A program made the translations under genes and the position numbers. The notes beneath the pieces were generated by a model. The model saw nothing but the letters and a program-made list of their open reading frames with translations, ran no database searches and was not told where the DNA came from. A stretch of 64,000 nucleotides of DNA from Flavobacteriales bacterium (lineage in GTDB: Bacteria; Bacteroidota; Bacteroidia; Flavobacteriales; Flavobacteriaceae): contig JALWTX010000003.1 in NCBI GenBank assembly GCA_026993355.1, positions 27,000 to 90,999 on the forward strand, given 5' to 3'. Shown piece by piece: positions 55,885 through 64,000 of this stretch (position 1 is the stretch's first letter; every line of letters begins with the position of its first letter).

Positions 55885-58722
55885 ATGACTAAGAAACAAA
55901 GCTATATAGAAGTTTTTGGTGCCAGAGAACACAATCTGAAAAATTTAGATTTCCGCTTACCTCATAAAAAACTCTCTGTTATAACAGGTCTCAGTGGTAG
56001 TGGTAAATCGTCCTTGGCATTCGACACCATTTATGCCGAAGGTCAGCGCCGTTTTATCGAAACATTTTCGGCTTATGCCCGTCAGTTTCTCGGTGGCTTA
56101 AACCGGCCGGATGTGGACAAAATAGATGGCCTGTCGCCGGTGATTGCCATTGAGCAAAAAACGACCAATAAAAATCCGCGTAGTACGGTTGGTACCATTA
56201 CCGAAATTTATGATTTTTTACGCTTGTTATATGCCAAAATAGGCGAAGCTTATTCTTATATGACCAATGAAAAAATGGTCAGTTACACCGAAAAAGAAAT
56301 TTTAAGCTTAATAGAAACTGAATTTAAAGACCAAAGCGTTTATCTTTTAGCCCCCGTTATCAAGTCGCGCAAAGGTCATTACAAAGAACTGTTTAAAAAA
56401 ATAGCCCGGCAAGGCTTTTTGAAGGTACGTATAGACGGACAAATACAAAATATTACACCCAATTTGCAATTGGAACGATACCGGACACATGATATTGAGA
56501 TTGTGATTGACCGTTTAAAAATCGGTGGAAGAAACCGGCGGTTAAAACAAAGTATAGAAACGGCATTATACCATGGCAAAGGCACGCTGATGATAGTTGA
56601 TGACCAACAAACAAAAGTGCGTTTTTTCAGCAAAAATTTGATGTGTCCGACCTCAGGCATTTCATATACTTTGCCCGAGCCGAACACTTTTTCATTTAAT
56701 TCGCCCAAAGGCGCTTGTCCGCATTGCAAAGGCTTAGGAACTGTTTTTGAAGTAGATATGCAAAAGGTCATTCCCGATCCGGATATCCCAATCAAAAAAG
56801 GCGGATTGGCCCCTTTGGGACCCTATAAAAAAAATTGGATGTTTAGCCAATTAGAAATAATTGCCAAAAAATATAATTTCGACCTGAGCACACCAATTAA
56901 AGACATTCCGGAAGAAGCCATGTCGGTTATCCTGTATGGTGCTGATGAACATTTTGACATTTTTGTTAAAAATTTGGGGGTGACACAGTCATATCATTTA
57001 AAATTTGAAGGCATTGTCCATTTTATTCAGCAACAGTATGAAGCCAATGATAGCCAAAAAATAAAGCGGTGGGCCAAAGGTTTTATGACTGAAAAAGCTT
57101 GTCCTGTCTGTGAAGGCAGTCGCCTAAAAAAAGAAGCGCGTTATTTTAAAATAAACAGCAAATCTATCGTCGATTTGGCCCAAATGGATTTGTCTGATTT
57201 AGCCACATGGTTTGAGACAGTCGAAAACACTTTGTCGGAAAAGCAAAAAATTATTGGCGAAGAAATATTAAAAGAAATCCGGAATCGTATCGGTTTTATG
57301 ACAGCTGTCGGTTTAGATTACCTCAATTTGTTCCGGCCGGCAAAATCATTGTCGGGAGGCGAATCACAACGCATTAGATTAGCCTCACAAATTGGCGCAC
57401 AATTGGTCAATGTCTTATATATTTTGGACGAACCCAGTATTGGCCTGCATCAACGAGATAATGAACGTTTAATTGACTCGTTAAAAAAGTTACGAGATAT
57501 CGGCAACACGGTTATTGTTGTAGAGCATGACCAAGATATGATGGAAGAAGCCGATTACATCATTGATATGGGCCCCCAAGCCGGGAAACACGGAGGCGAA
57601 ATTGTCGCACAAGGCGACTTAACAGCCATCAAAAAGTCCACTTCCTTAACAGCAGACTACCTAACAGGCCGTAAAAGCATAGAAGTGCCAACCGAAAGAA
57701 GAAAAGGAAACGGGTTGTTTATCCATTTAAAAGGCGCCACCGGCAACAACTTAAAATCGGTCAATGTTAAAATTCCGCTCGGCAAATTTATTTGTGTGAC
57801 GGGTGTCTCAGGAAGTGGCAAATCAACCTTAATAAATGAAACCCTCTACCCTATTTTGAATAAAGAAATTTACCGGGGCGTCAAAGAACCCATGCCTTAC
57901 AAAAGCATTGAAGGTATAGAAAATATTGATAAGGTAATTGATATAGACCAAAGCCCGATAGGACGTAGCAGCCGGAGTAATCCGGCGACTTATACCGGCG
58001 TTTTTCAAGAAATTCGTAACTTGTTTGCCCAAACGCCCGAAGCCCAAATACGCGGTTACAAACCAGGCCGGTTTTCGTTTAACGTTAAAGACGGCCGTTG
58101 CGCTGTCTGTGACGGTGCCGGTATCCGGACTATTGAAATGAACTTGCTTCCCGATGTGCAAATTACTTGTGAAACCTGTCAAGGCAAACGTTTTAACCGT
58201 GAAACTTTGGAAATACGTTACAAAGGCAAGTCCATTGCCGATGTGTTGGAAATGACAATTAATGAAGCAGTAGTATTTTTTGAACCCATTCCTAAAATTT
58301 TTCGTAAATTAAAAACGCTGCAAGACGTAGGCTTAGGCTACCTGACTTTAGGACAGCCGGCTCCTACCCTGTCCGGCGGTGAAGCACAGCGTTTAAAATT
58401 AGCCACCGAACTCTCTAAAAAAGATACGGGTAAAACGCTTTATATCCTTGACGAACCAACTACCGGTTTACATTTTGAAGATATCCGGATTTTATTGGAT
58501 GTTCTTAACAAATTAGTTGATAAAGGTAACACTGTCCTTGTAATTGAACACAATATGGACGTGATTAAGACTGCCGATCACCTGATTGATTTGGGTCCGG
58601 AAGGTGGCCAAAAAGGAGGGCGAATTTTGTTTGAAGGCACACCGGAAGAACTGATAAAACAAAAGAACTCTGAAACAGGGCGATTTTTGGCCAAAATTTT
58701 AAACAATCAGTCTAAAAAATAA
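55885..58722 (+). CDS. uvrA: Excinuclease ABC subunit A
   Basis: The ATG at 55885 (MTKKQSYIEVFGAREHNLKN) gives 945 residues. The two ABC ATPase modules have Walker A sequences GLSGSGKSSLAFDTIYAEG and GVSGSGKSTLINETLYP, signature motifs SLSGGESQRIRLASQIG and TLSGGEAQRLKLATEL, and Walker B YILDEPSIGLHQRD and YILDEPTTGLHFED. The C-terminal zinc finger has two CxxC pairs (CAVCDGAG and CETCQGKRF). The first zinc module reads CPTSG then CPHCKGLG, so only three of four cysteines are present. It recognises damaged DNA in nucleotide excision repair. Confidence 0.97.
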   Translation: MTKKQSYIEVFGAREHNLKNLDFRLPHKKLSVITGLSGSGKSSLAFDTIYAEGQRRFIETFSAYARQFLGGLNRPDVDKIDGLSPVIAIEQKTTNKNPRSTVGTITEIYDFLRLLYAKIGEAYSYMTNEKMVSYTEKEILSLIETEFKDQSVYLLAPVIKSRKGHYKELFKKIARQGFLKVRIDGQIQNITPNLQLERYRTHDIEIVIDRLKIGGRNRRLKQSIETALYHGKGTLMIVDDQQTKVRFFSKNLMCPTSGISYTLPEPNTFSFNSPKGACPHCKGLGTVFEVDMQKVIPDPDIPIKKGGLAPLGPYKKNWMFSQLEIIAKKYNFDLSTPIKDIPEEAMSVILYGADEHFDIFVKNLGVTQSYHLKFEGIVHFIQQQYEANDSQKIKRWAKGFMTEKACPVCEGSRLKKEARYFKINSKSIVDLAQMDLSDLATWFETVENTLSEKQKIIGEEILKEIRNRIGFMTAVGLDYLNLFRPAKSLSGGESQRIRLASQIGAQLVNVLYILDEPSIGLHQRDNERLIDSLKKLRDIGNTVIVVEHDQDMMEEADYIIDMGPQAGKHGGEIVAQGDLTAIKKSTSLTADYLTGRKSIEVPTERRKGNGLFIHLKGATGNNLKSVNVKIPLGKFICVTGVSGSGKSTLINETLYPILNKEIYRGVKEPMPYKSIEGIENIDKVIDIDQSPIGRSSRSNPATYTGVFQEIRNLFAQTPEAQIRGYKPGRFSFNVKDGRCAVCDGAGIRTIEMNLLPDVQITCETCQGKRFNRETLEIRYKGKSIADVLEMTINEAVVFFEPIPKIFRKLKTLQDVGLGYLTLGQPAPTLSGGEAQRLKLATELSKKDTGKTLYILDEPTTGLHFEDIRILLDVLNKLVDKGNTVLVIEHNMDVIKTADHLIDLGPEGGQKGGRILFEGTPEELIKQKNSETGRFLAKILNNQSKK

Positions 58723-58735
58723 GTTTATTTTTTAG
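58712..58735. terminator. Possible AT-only bidirectional terminator between uvrA and feo operon
   Basis: CTAAAAAATAA / TTATTTTTTAG is an 11-bp inverted repeat with a 2-nt loop. Both converging stop codons (uvrA TAA 58720-58722 and the small gene's TAA at 58727-58725) lie within it. The stem has little GC, so termination strength is doubtful. Confidence 0.35.
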
Positions 58736-58835
58736 CACATTTATCACAGCCTTTTGTCTTTTGGGGCGAAAATATTTGTTTATAAACCACATATACGGCC
58801 CAACCTAATGCAGCATAAATAAGTATGTTAATCAT
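58725..58835 (-). CDS. FeoB-associated Cys-rich membrane protein, 36 residues
   Basis: The track lists a 64-residue frame, but the natural start is the ATG at 58835, overlapping the feoB stop by one base (TAATG), which gives 36 residues. One hydrophobic helix (INILIYAALGWAVYVVYKQIF) is followed by a short tail ending GCDKCAKK with a CxxC pair. Small cysteine-tailed membrane proteins of this kind are commonly found after feoB and are thought to be the Bacteroidota counterpart of FeoC, perhaps sensing redox or binding iron. Placement and motif both support it. Confidence 0.8.
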   Translation of the reverse strand: MINILIYAALGWAVYVVYKQIFSPQKTKGCDKCAKK

Positions 58836-60961
58836 TATTTTAAAATTTGATAGGCAATAAATGCTGTTAAATAGGCAAAGCCGGTCATGTAGAAAAAGAC
58901 AATAACCGGCCATTTCCATGTTTTGGTTTCATTGCGCAAAGTGGCTAAGGTACTAAAACATTGCATGGCAAAAGCATAAAATAACAACAAAGAAATACCT
59001 ACTGCAAAAGTAAAAGTTTTGCCTCCCGTAATTAAATTTCGCTCATTAGCCATCCGTTCACGCAGCAACTGATCATTATCAGCATCGCCGACACTATAAA
59101 TGGTTGACAAGGTGCTGACAAATACTTCACGAGCTGCAAATGAGGTTAAAATGGCAATTCCTATTTTCCAATCGTAACCCAAAGGTTTAATAACCGGTTC
59201 GATTAGCTTACCCATTTGACCTAAATACGAATGCTCCAATCGATAGGAAGCAAGGTCCATATTTTGATATTGTTCAATTCCGTTTTGTTTAGCTTGGTTT
59301 AGATATGTTTCGGCATGGCTGAATTTTTCACTGCCATGAGTCGCCAAAAACCATAAAATAATCGAAAAGGCAACAATAATTTTACCAGCACCAAAAATAA
59401 AAGCTTTGACATGATCCCATACCGTGATAAATACATTTTTGGGAATAGGTGCCTTATATTCAGGCATTTCCAATATAAAAAACCGCTTGTACGATGACTT
59501 TATCAACTTACTTAATACATACGCCGAAATCAATGCTGCCATAAAACCCAAAAAATATAAAGCCAATAAAACTAAACCTTGTAGATTTAAAAAACCAAAA
59601 AGTTTCTTATCGGGTATAACCAAAGCGATAATGATGGTGTAAACCGGCAATCGAGCTGAACAAGTTATAAATGGCGTTATCAACATTGAAATAAGCCGTT
59701 CTTTAGCATTTTCAATGGTCCGGGCACTCATTATTGCCGGCACGGCACAAGCTGTACCTGATAGTAAAGGGACGACAGACTTACCGGACAAACCAAAGGG
59801 TTGCATAATACGATCCATTAAAAATACAATTCGACTCATATAACCCATTTCTTCTAATAAAGCAATAAATAAAAAAAGAAGGGTAATCTGAGGAACAAAT
59901 ATTAATACGCCTGCAATCCCCGACAAAATACCATCTGTCAGCAAATCGGTTAATTGATTATTTGGCAAATGCGTTTTTAAATAGACCGTTGTTTGACTAA
60001 AAAAATTGTCAATCCAATCCATAGGCACCGATGCCCAGTTAAAAATAGCTTGGAACACCAAAAACATGATTAACACAAAAATTAACAGCCCCCAAAATTT
60101 ATGGAGTAAAATACGATCTATTCGTTCAGTCAATCCGGTGGCACGGCTTTTATCTATCTTATAAGTTTGTTTTAAAATACGGTTAATATCTTGATAACGT
60201 TTGATAACTTCTTTTTGAAGTAAACGTTTCACCGTTGTTTTATCAAAAGGTAACTCATTAATTTGCGGGTATTTTTCTTTAATGAGTTTTTTAAATTTGT
60301 CTTGCTCGGTAAACAATAACCATAATTTATATAAATTTTCTTTTGTAAAATCTTGACGGATAAAATCCAAATTGGTGCCGGTCAGTTTGTAATGTTCAAA
60401 ATATTTTCTTGAAGGAAAATGAAACATTTCAGGGATTAACTCCTTCATTTGGTGAATACGTCCTTTTCCTTCGCGCAAACCATTTCCTTTGGCTTTTTTG
60501 GCACTGATTAAAATGACAGGTATTTTTAAAAGATCCTGCAATTTTTCGACATCAATTATAATGCCTTTTTTCTTCATCTCGTCGCACATATTAATCGCAA
60601 GCATCACTGGATAACCCAAATCTTGCAATTCTGTTAGCAATATCATATTGCGTTTTAAATTATTTACATCGGCAACCATTAAAACCCCATCAATTCCTTC
60701 GGAGTTTTTAAGCAGTTCCTTTAACACCACCTCTTCATCCTTTGACGTGGGATGCAAACTGTAAGTACCCGGCAAATCAATTAATTCTACTTCGGTGCCA
60801 TCATCTAATTTAAAAGATCCGCTCACCCTATTGACCGTAATACCCGGATAGTTCCCGATTTTTTTATGCAAACCGGTAAGTTTATTAAATAATGAAGTTT
60901 TTCCGGTATTTGGATTGCCAACCAAGGCAATTTTAAGCTTTTTTTTCTGCATTTTCCTCAT
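58835..60961 (-). CDS. feoB: Ferrous iron transport protein B
   Basis: A 708-residue iron(II) transporter. The N-terminal G domain has GNPNTGKTSLFNKLTG (G1), GITVNRVSG (G2 area), DLPGTYSLHP (G3) and NMCDEM (G4). The membrane part begins near residue 285 and includes the two gate repeats, with LLSGTACAVPAIMSARTIEN and FITCSARLPVYTI, and ends in a short tail. Two starts are possible: 60961 or the ATG at 60952 (MQKKKLKIALVG). Either overlaps feoA, by 29 or 20 bp. Transcribed as feoA-feoB-Cys-rich protein. Confidence 0.96.
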   Translation of the reverse strand: MRKMQKKKLKIALVGNPNTGKTSLFNKLTGLHKKIGNYPGITVNRVSGSFKLDDGTEVELIDLPGTYSLHPTSKDEEVVLKELLKNSEGIDGVLMVADVNNLKRNMILLTELQDLGYPVMLAINMCDEMKKKGIIIDVEKLQDLLKIPVILISAKKAKGNGLREGKGRIHQMKELIPEMFHFPSRKYFEHYKLTGTNLDFIRQDFTKENLYKLWLLFTEQDKFKKLIKEKYPQINELPFDKTTVKRLLQKEVIKRYQDINRILKQTYKIDKSRATGLTERIDRILLHKFWGLLIFVLIMFLVFQAIFNWASVPMDWIDNFFSQTTVYLKTHLPNNQLTDLLTDGILSGIAGVLIFVPQITLLFLFIALLEEMGYMSRIVFLMDRIMQPFGLSGKSVVPLLSGTACAVPAIMSARTIENAKERLISMLITPFITCSARLPVYTIIIALVIPDKKLFGFLNLQGLVLLALYFLGFMAALISAYVLSKLIKSSYKRFFILEMPEYKAPIPKNVFITVWDHVKAFIFGAGKIIVAFSIILWFLATHGSEKFSHAETYLNQAKQNGIEQYQNMDLASYRLEHSYLGQMGKLIEPVIKPLGYDWKIGIAILTSFAAREVFVSTLSTIYSVGDADNDQLLRERMANERNLITGGKTFTFAVGISLLLFYAFAMQCFSTLATLRNETKTWKWPVIVFFYMTGFAYLTAFIAYQILK

Positions 60962-61181
60962 CTATTAGTTGCACATCTATTTCATCCACAATTTCTCTTC
61001 CCAATGCTATACGGGTGTCTCCCATCAAAAAATACATGGGAGTCCCCAAAGGTGCTTTATTTAGTAATTTAATTTCAACCCCATCAACACATCCCATTTC
61101 CATTAATTTTAAGGGAAGGGCCATTTCTTGGCAATTGACCACTATAGCTTTTTGGTTTGGTTTAAGATCTCTCAACTTCAT
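60933..61181 (-). CDS. feoA: Ferrous iron transport protein A
   Basis: The ATG at 61181 (MKLRDLKPNQKAIVV) gives 82 residues; the longer track frame adds a hydrophobic leader read from the intergenic region. The protein is a single SH3-like domain with LPLKLMEMGCVDGVEIKLLNKAPLGTPMYFLMGDTRIAL and ends in DEIDVQL. FeoA is a cytosolic partner of FeoB. A -7 box lies 23 nt upstream. I saw no clear Fur box. Confidence 0.93.
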   Translation of the reverse strand: MKLRDLKPNQKAIVVNCQEMALPLKLMEMGCVDGVEIKLLNKAPLGTPMYFLMGDTRIALGREIVDEIDVQLIDEENAEKKA

Positions 61182-61203
61182 TATGTAGAATGTTTCTAAA
61201 TAG

Positions 61204-61211
61204 CAAAAGTA
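61204..61211 (-). promoter_or_regulatory. -7 promoter element for the feo operon
   Basis: TACTTTTG on the minus strand, 23 nt before the feoA ATG, matches TAnnTTTG. Confidence 0.45.
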
Positions 61212-61516
61212 AAATAAAATTAAAAAGAATGCTACTAAAATTACAAAAAAATAATATTCAATAACGTATTGCAAGACAATAAATTAATTGAGTTTCACAA
61301 TAAATTTGTTACTAAAAAATTATTTGATTGATCTTTTAAGACATCAATTTTCGTTATGAAACAATAAAAAAAATCAATGTGCTTATAAGATTAAAACCTT
61401 AAATGAAAAATAATTAATTTAATTAAATATTTAGTGGTGAAAATTATGACATTCTCAAAAAATATAAAAAATTGATATTTATTGATATTAAAAAGGTCTT
61501 TTTGCTAAAAAATAGT

Positions 61517-61524
61517 TATTTTTG
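61517..61524 (+). promoter_or_regulatory. -7 promoter element for aconitase
   Basis: TATTTTTG, 33 nt before the ATG at 61558. Confidence 0.45.
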
Positions 61525-61557
61525 TTAGATAAATTTTTTAACTTAAACATTTAGCTT

Positions 61558-63825
61558 ATGGCATTTGATATTGATATGATTAAAAAGGTCTATGAGACCC
61601 TCCCAAAACGGGTAGACAAAGCAAGAGAAGTCTTGGGACGCCCCTTGACATATTCTGAAAAAATACTGTATTCACATTTATGGCAGGGCGACCCTGATCG
61701 CGAATTTAAACGCGCGGGCGATTATGTCAATTTTAAAGTGGACCGGGTAGCCATGCAAGATGCCACTGCACAAATGGCTTTATTACAATTTATGCAAGCC
61801 GGCAAAAAAAAGGTGGCCGTGCCCTCAACTGTCCACTTAGATCACTTGATCCAAGCCTATATGGGGGTTAGCAAAGATTTACAAGAAGCTATTAACAAAA
61901 ATAATGAAGTTTACAATTTTTTAGAATCTGTTTCTAAAAAATACGGCATTGGTTTTTGGAAACCGGGTGCCGGTATTATTCACCAAGTCGTTTTAGAAAA
62001 CTATGCTTTCCCCGGTGGTTTAATGATTGGAACCGATTCGCATACCGTTAATGCAGGCGGTTTGGGTATGGTTGCTGTAGGTGTTGGGGGTGCCGATGCC
62101 GTTGATGTGATGGCAGGCATGCCTTGGGAGTTAAAATTTCCTAAATTAATCGGGGTTAAATTAACCGGCAAATTAAGTGTCTGGGCAGCTCCTAAAGACA
62201 TCATTTTAAAAGTGGCCGGTCTTTTAACCGTAAAAGGTGGTACCGGTGCCATTATTGAATATTTTGGCGAAGGTGCCGAAAGCTTGTCAGCAACCGGAAA
62301 AGGTACTATTTGTAATATGGGTGCCGAAGTCGGAGCTACTAACTCAAATTTTGCTTATGACGAAGCTATGGAGCGCTATTTGCGTGCTACCGGTCGTGAT
62401 GATGTGGCCGATGCTGCCAACGAAATTAAAGACTACTTACGCTCGGATGAAGAAGTCTATGCCAATCCGGAAAAATACTATGATGAACTGATCGAAATAA
62501 ATCTCAGTGAACTTGAACCTTATTTGAACGGACCATTTACGCCCGACAGAGATACGCCGGTAAAAGACATGGCCAAAGTTGCCCGTGAAAACGATTGGCC
62601 GCTTAAAGTTGAATGGGGATTAATCGGCTCTTGTACCAACTCTTCCTACGAAGATTTGTCACGTGCTGCTTCGGTTGCCAGACAAGCGCTCGAAAAAGGC
62701 ATTAAACCCAAAGCCCAAATAGGTATTAATCCCGGTTCCGAACAAGTCCGCTATACGGCCGAACGGGATGGAATTTTGGAAGTATTTGAAAAATTAGGGG
62801 TTAAAATATTCACAAATGCTTGTGGACCTTGTATAGGTCAATGGCGTAGAGACGATATTGAAGGTAATCCCAAAAATACGATTGTTCACTCCTTTAACCG
62901 TAACTTTGCCAAGCGTGCCGATGGTAACCCAAATACACATGCTTTTGTGGCTTCACCCGAAATGGTAATGGCCACAGCCATATCAGGCCGTTTAGATTTT
63001 AATCCTGAGACTGACACTATAGATGGCTTTAAATTTGAAGATCCGTCCGGATGGGAACTGCCTCCAAAAGGTTTTGCCGTTGATGATCCGGGTTATATTC
63101 CGCCGGTTGAAGACGGATCGGATGTAGAAATTGTAATCGATCCCAATTCAGATCGTCTGCAATTATTAACCCCATTTCCTGCTTGGAACGGCGATAATAT
63201 CTACGATGCACCATTGTTGATTAAAGTTATCGGCAAATGTACGACCGATCATATTTCAATGGCCGGTCCTTGGCTAAAATACCGCGGACATTTAGATAAT
63301 ATTTCAAACAATATGTTATTAGGTGGTATCAATGCCTTTACCGGCAAAGCCGGCGAAACCAAAAATCCGATTACAGGAAAATACGAACCCGTACCGAAAG
63401 TTGCCCGCGATATTAAAGAAGCGAAAATGCTTAGTGTCATTGTAGGCGACCATAATTATGGTGAAGGTTCATCTAGAGAACATGCTGCTATGGAACCACG
63501 TCATTTAGGCGTCATTGCTGTCCTTGTTAAATCTTTTGCCCGTATTCATGAAACCAATTTGAAGAAACAAGGTATGCTTGCTCTGACATTTGACAATGAA
63601 GCAGATTATGATAAAATACAAGAAGATGACCGCTTTAATTTTGTGGACTTAAATGAATTTGCACCGGGAAAACCTTTGATGATAGAAATTGTTCATCCGG
63701 ATAAGTCAATTGATTTAATCAAAGCCAATCATACTTATAACGAACAACAAATTGAATGGTTTAAAGCCGGTAGCGCGCTTAATTACATAAAAGCCAAAAG
63801 CGAAGAAGAAAAATTAGCTGAATAA
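61558..63825 (+). CDS. Aconitate hydratase
   Basis: A 755-residue TCA-cycle enzyme of the mitochondrial-aconitase type, which isomerises citrate and isocitrate using a 4Fe-4S cluster. [33 protein letters not shown], the cluster cysteine in [11 protein letters not shown] and the pair in [11 protein letters not shown], and the C-terminal swivel-domain motif [19 protein letters not shown] are all present. Length matches mitochondrial aconitases, shorter than AcnA/IRP (about 890) and unlike AcnB in domain order. It is a single-gene unit with its own promoter box and strong terminator. Confidence 0.96.
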   Translation: MAFDIDMIKKVYETLPKRVDKAREVLGRPLTYSEKILYSHLWQGDPDREFKRAGDYVNFKVDRVAMQDATAQMALLQFMQAGKKKVAVPSTVHLDHLIQAYMGVSKDLQEAINKNNEVYNFLESVSKKYGIGFWKPGAGIIHQVVLENYAFPGGLMIGTDSHTVNAGGLGMVAVGVGGADAVDVMAGMPWELKFPKLIGVKLTGKLSVWAAPKDIILKVAGLLTVKGGTGAIIEYFGEGAESLSATGKGTICNMGAEVGATNSNFAYDEAMERYLRATGRDDVADAANEIKDYLRSDEEVYANPEKYYDELIEINLSELEPYLNGPFTPDRDTPVKDMAKVARENDWPLKVEWGLIGSCTNSSYEDLSRAASVARQALEKGIKPKAQIGINPGSEQVRYTAERDGILEVFEKLGVKIFTNACGPCIGQWRRDDIEGNPKNTIVHSFNRNFAKRADGNPNTHAFVASPEMVMATAISGRLDFNPETDTIDGFKFEDPSGWELPPKGFAVDDPGYIPPVEDGSDVEIVIDPNSDRLQLLTPFPAWNGDNIYDAPLLIKVIGKCTTDHISMAGPWLKYRGHLDNISNNMLLGGINAFTGKAGETKNPITGKYEPVPKVARDIKEAKMLSVIVGDHNYGEGSSREHAAMEPRHLGVIAVLVKSFARIHETNLKKQGMLALTFDNEADYDKIQEDDRFNFVDLNEFAPGKPLMIEIVHPDKSIDLIKANHTYNEQQIEWFKAGSALNYIKAKSEEEKLAE

Positions 63826-63842
63826 TTTTTATTTAAAGACCA

Positions 63843-63870
63843 AAAAAAACGCCTCAAGAGGCGTTTTTTT
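63843..63870 (+). terminator. Rho-independent terminator of aconitase
   Basis: A perfect 13-bp stem AAAAAAACGCCTC / GAGGCGTTTTTTT with a 2-nt turn and a T run, 17 nt after the stop. Confidence 0.92.
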
Positions 63871-63903
63871 TATGGGTCAAACCTTCCTTTTTATTTAAAC
63901 AAA

Positions 63904-64000
63904 TGTCTCGTCCTGAAATAGCGTTACACAAAAAAAGAAGTGTAATGAAAGAAAAAGACAAAAGCGTTTACGTTAAACGCACACAGAAGGATTATAGTTT
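63904..64000 (+). mobile_element. Left end of a probable IS3-family insertion sequence (partial)
   Basis: The sequence from TGTCTCGTCCTGAAATAGCG (63904) onward looks like an insertion-sequence terminus: it starts with TG, is followed by an inverted repeat GTTACAC / GTGTAA, and runs directly into an orfA-like start. The right end, the inverted-repeat partner and any target duplication are outside the window, so the left boundary is an estimate. Confidence 0.5.
63945..64000 (+). CDS. IS3-family transposase orfA-like protein, N-terminus only
   Basis: The frame from the ATG at 63945 reads MKEKDKSVYVKRTQKDYS before the window ends. A basic start followed by a YxxRTQxDYS sequence is the usual N-terminus of the helix-turn-helix orfA protein in Bacteroidota IS3-type elements. 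The frame is also open upstream to an ATG at 63903 at the putative element end. Only 18 codons are visible, so the call is tentative. Confidence 0.55.
   Translation, partial: MKEKDKSVYVKRTQKDYS

Larger units (their letters stand above)
61182..61557. other. Intergenic region between feo operon and aconitase
   Basis: 376 bp between divergent genes. It contains the minus-strand feoA -7 box (61204-61211) and the plus-strand aconitase -7 box (61517-61524). The middle is AT-rich with no ORF or RNA that I can support. Confidence 0.6.

Overview
The window looks like a stretch of chromosome from a low-GC member of the Bacteroidota, most likely a flavobacterium (Flavobacteriales). The evidence is the T9SS-type adhesin operon (CHU-type C-terminal domain protein, PorP/SprF, OmpA), a SusC/SusD pair, the menaquinone genes menB and menC, the gene order rsfS-ftsH-LUD-cdsA, and promoters of the Bacteroidota form TAnnTTTG. 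That hexamer-like -7 element lies 15-120 bp ahead of many genes on both strands. I can make no species call from sequence alone.

Left part (1-12340): a minus-strand operon rsfS-ftsH-LUD-cdsA (cdsA cut by the window edge) diverges from a plus-strand operon of birA, a FemAB-like transferase, a sugar aminotransferase and an O-antigen-type flippase. These four are joined by 4-bp stop/start overlaps and lead into aroQ, an SRPBCC/GyrI-like protein and crcB. Then come DUF5684, menB and manC on the minus strand, and a complete tmRNA gene with its tag (GENNFALAA) and terminator.

Middle part (12340-43220): mostly housekeeping genes in short operons. They include a secreted metallophosphoesterase, tatA, an MgtC/DUF4010 membrane protein, rsmE, a SusC/SusD pair, pfkA-gapA, pta, a calcium-repeat FKBP lipoprotein, hsp15-oligopeptidase B-FAH hydrolase, ybaB, proC, an unpartnered umuC, a DMT exporter, a cysteine synthase/CBS-like enzyme, an antiporter with DUF962, LOG-folP-S41 protease, and CstB-like dioxygenase-exoA-small membrane protein-menC.

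Right part (43220-64000): the T9SS adhesin operon, whose first gene encodes 3102 residues and contains a 624-bp in-frame tandem duplication about 99% identical between copies. It is followed by uvrA, the feoA-feoB-small Cys-rich protein iron(II) uptake operon, aconitase with a strong terminator, and the left end of what looks like an IS3-family insertion sequence running off the window.

I find no clearly undescribed defence, biosynthetic or mobile system here. The most interesting items are the homogenised repeats in the giant adhesin, the long perfect palindrome between it and porP, the calcium-repeat FKBP lipoprotein, the truncated BirA at the head of a surface-sugar operon, two very small membrane proteins that a length-limited ORF track misses or mis-starts, and several ORF-track starts that are really TTG triplets upstream of the likely ATG, two of them inside promoter -7 boxes.
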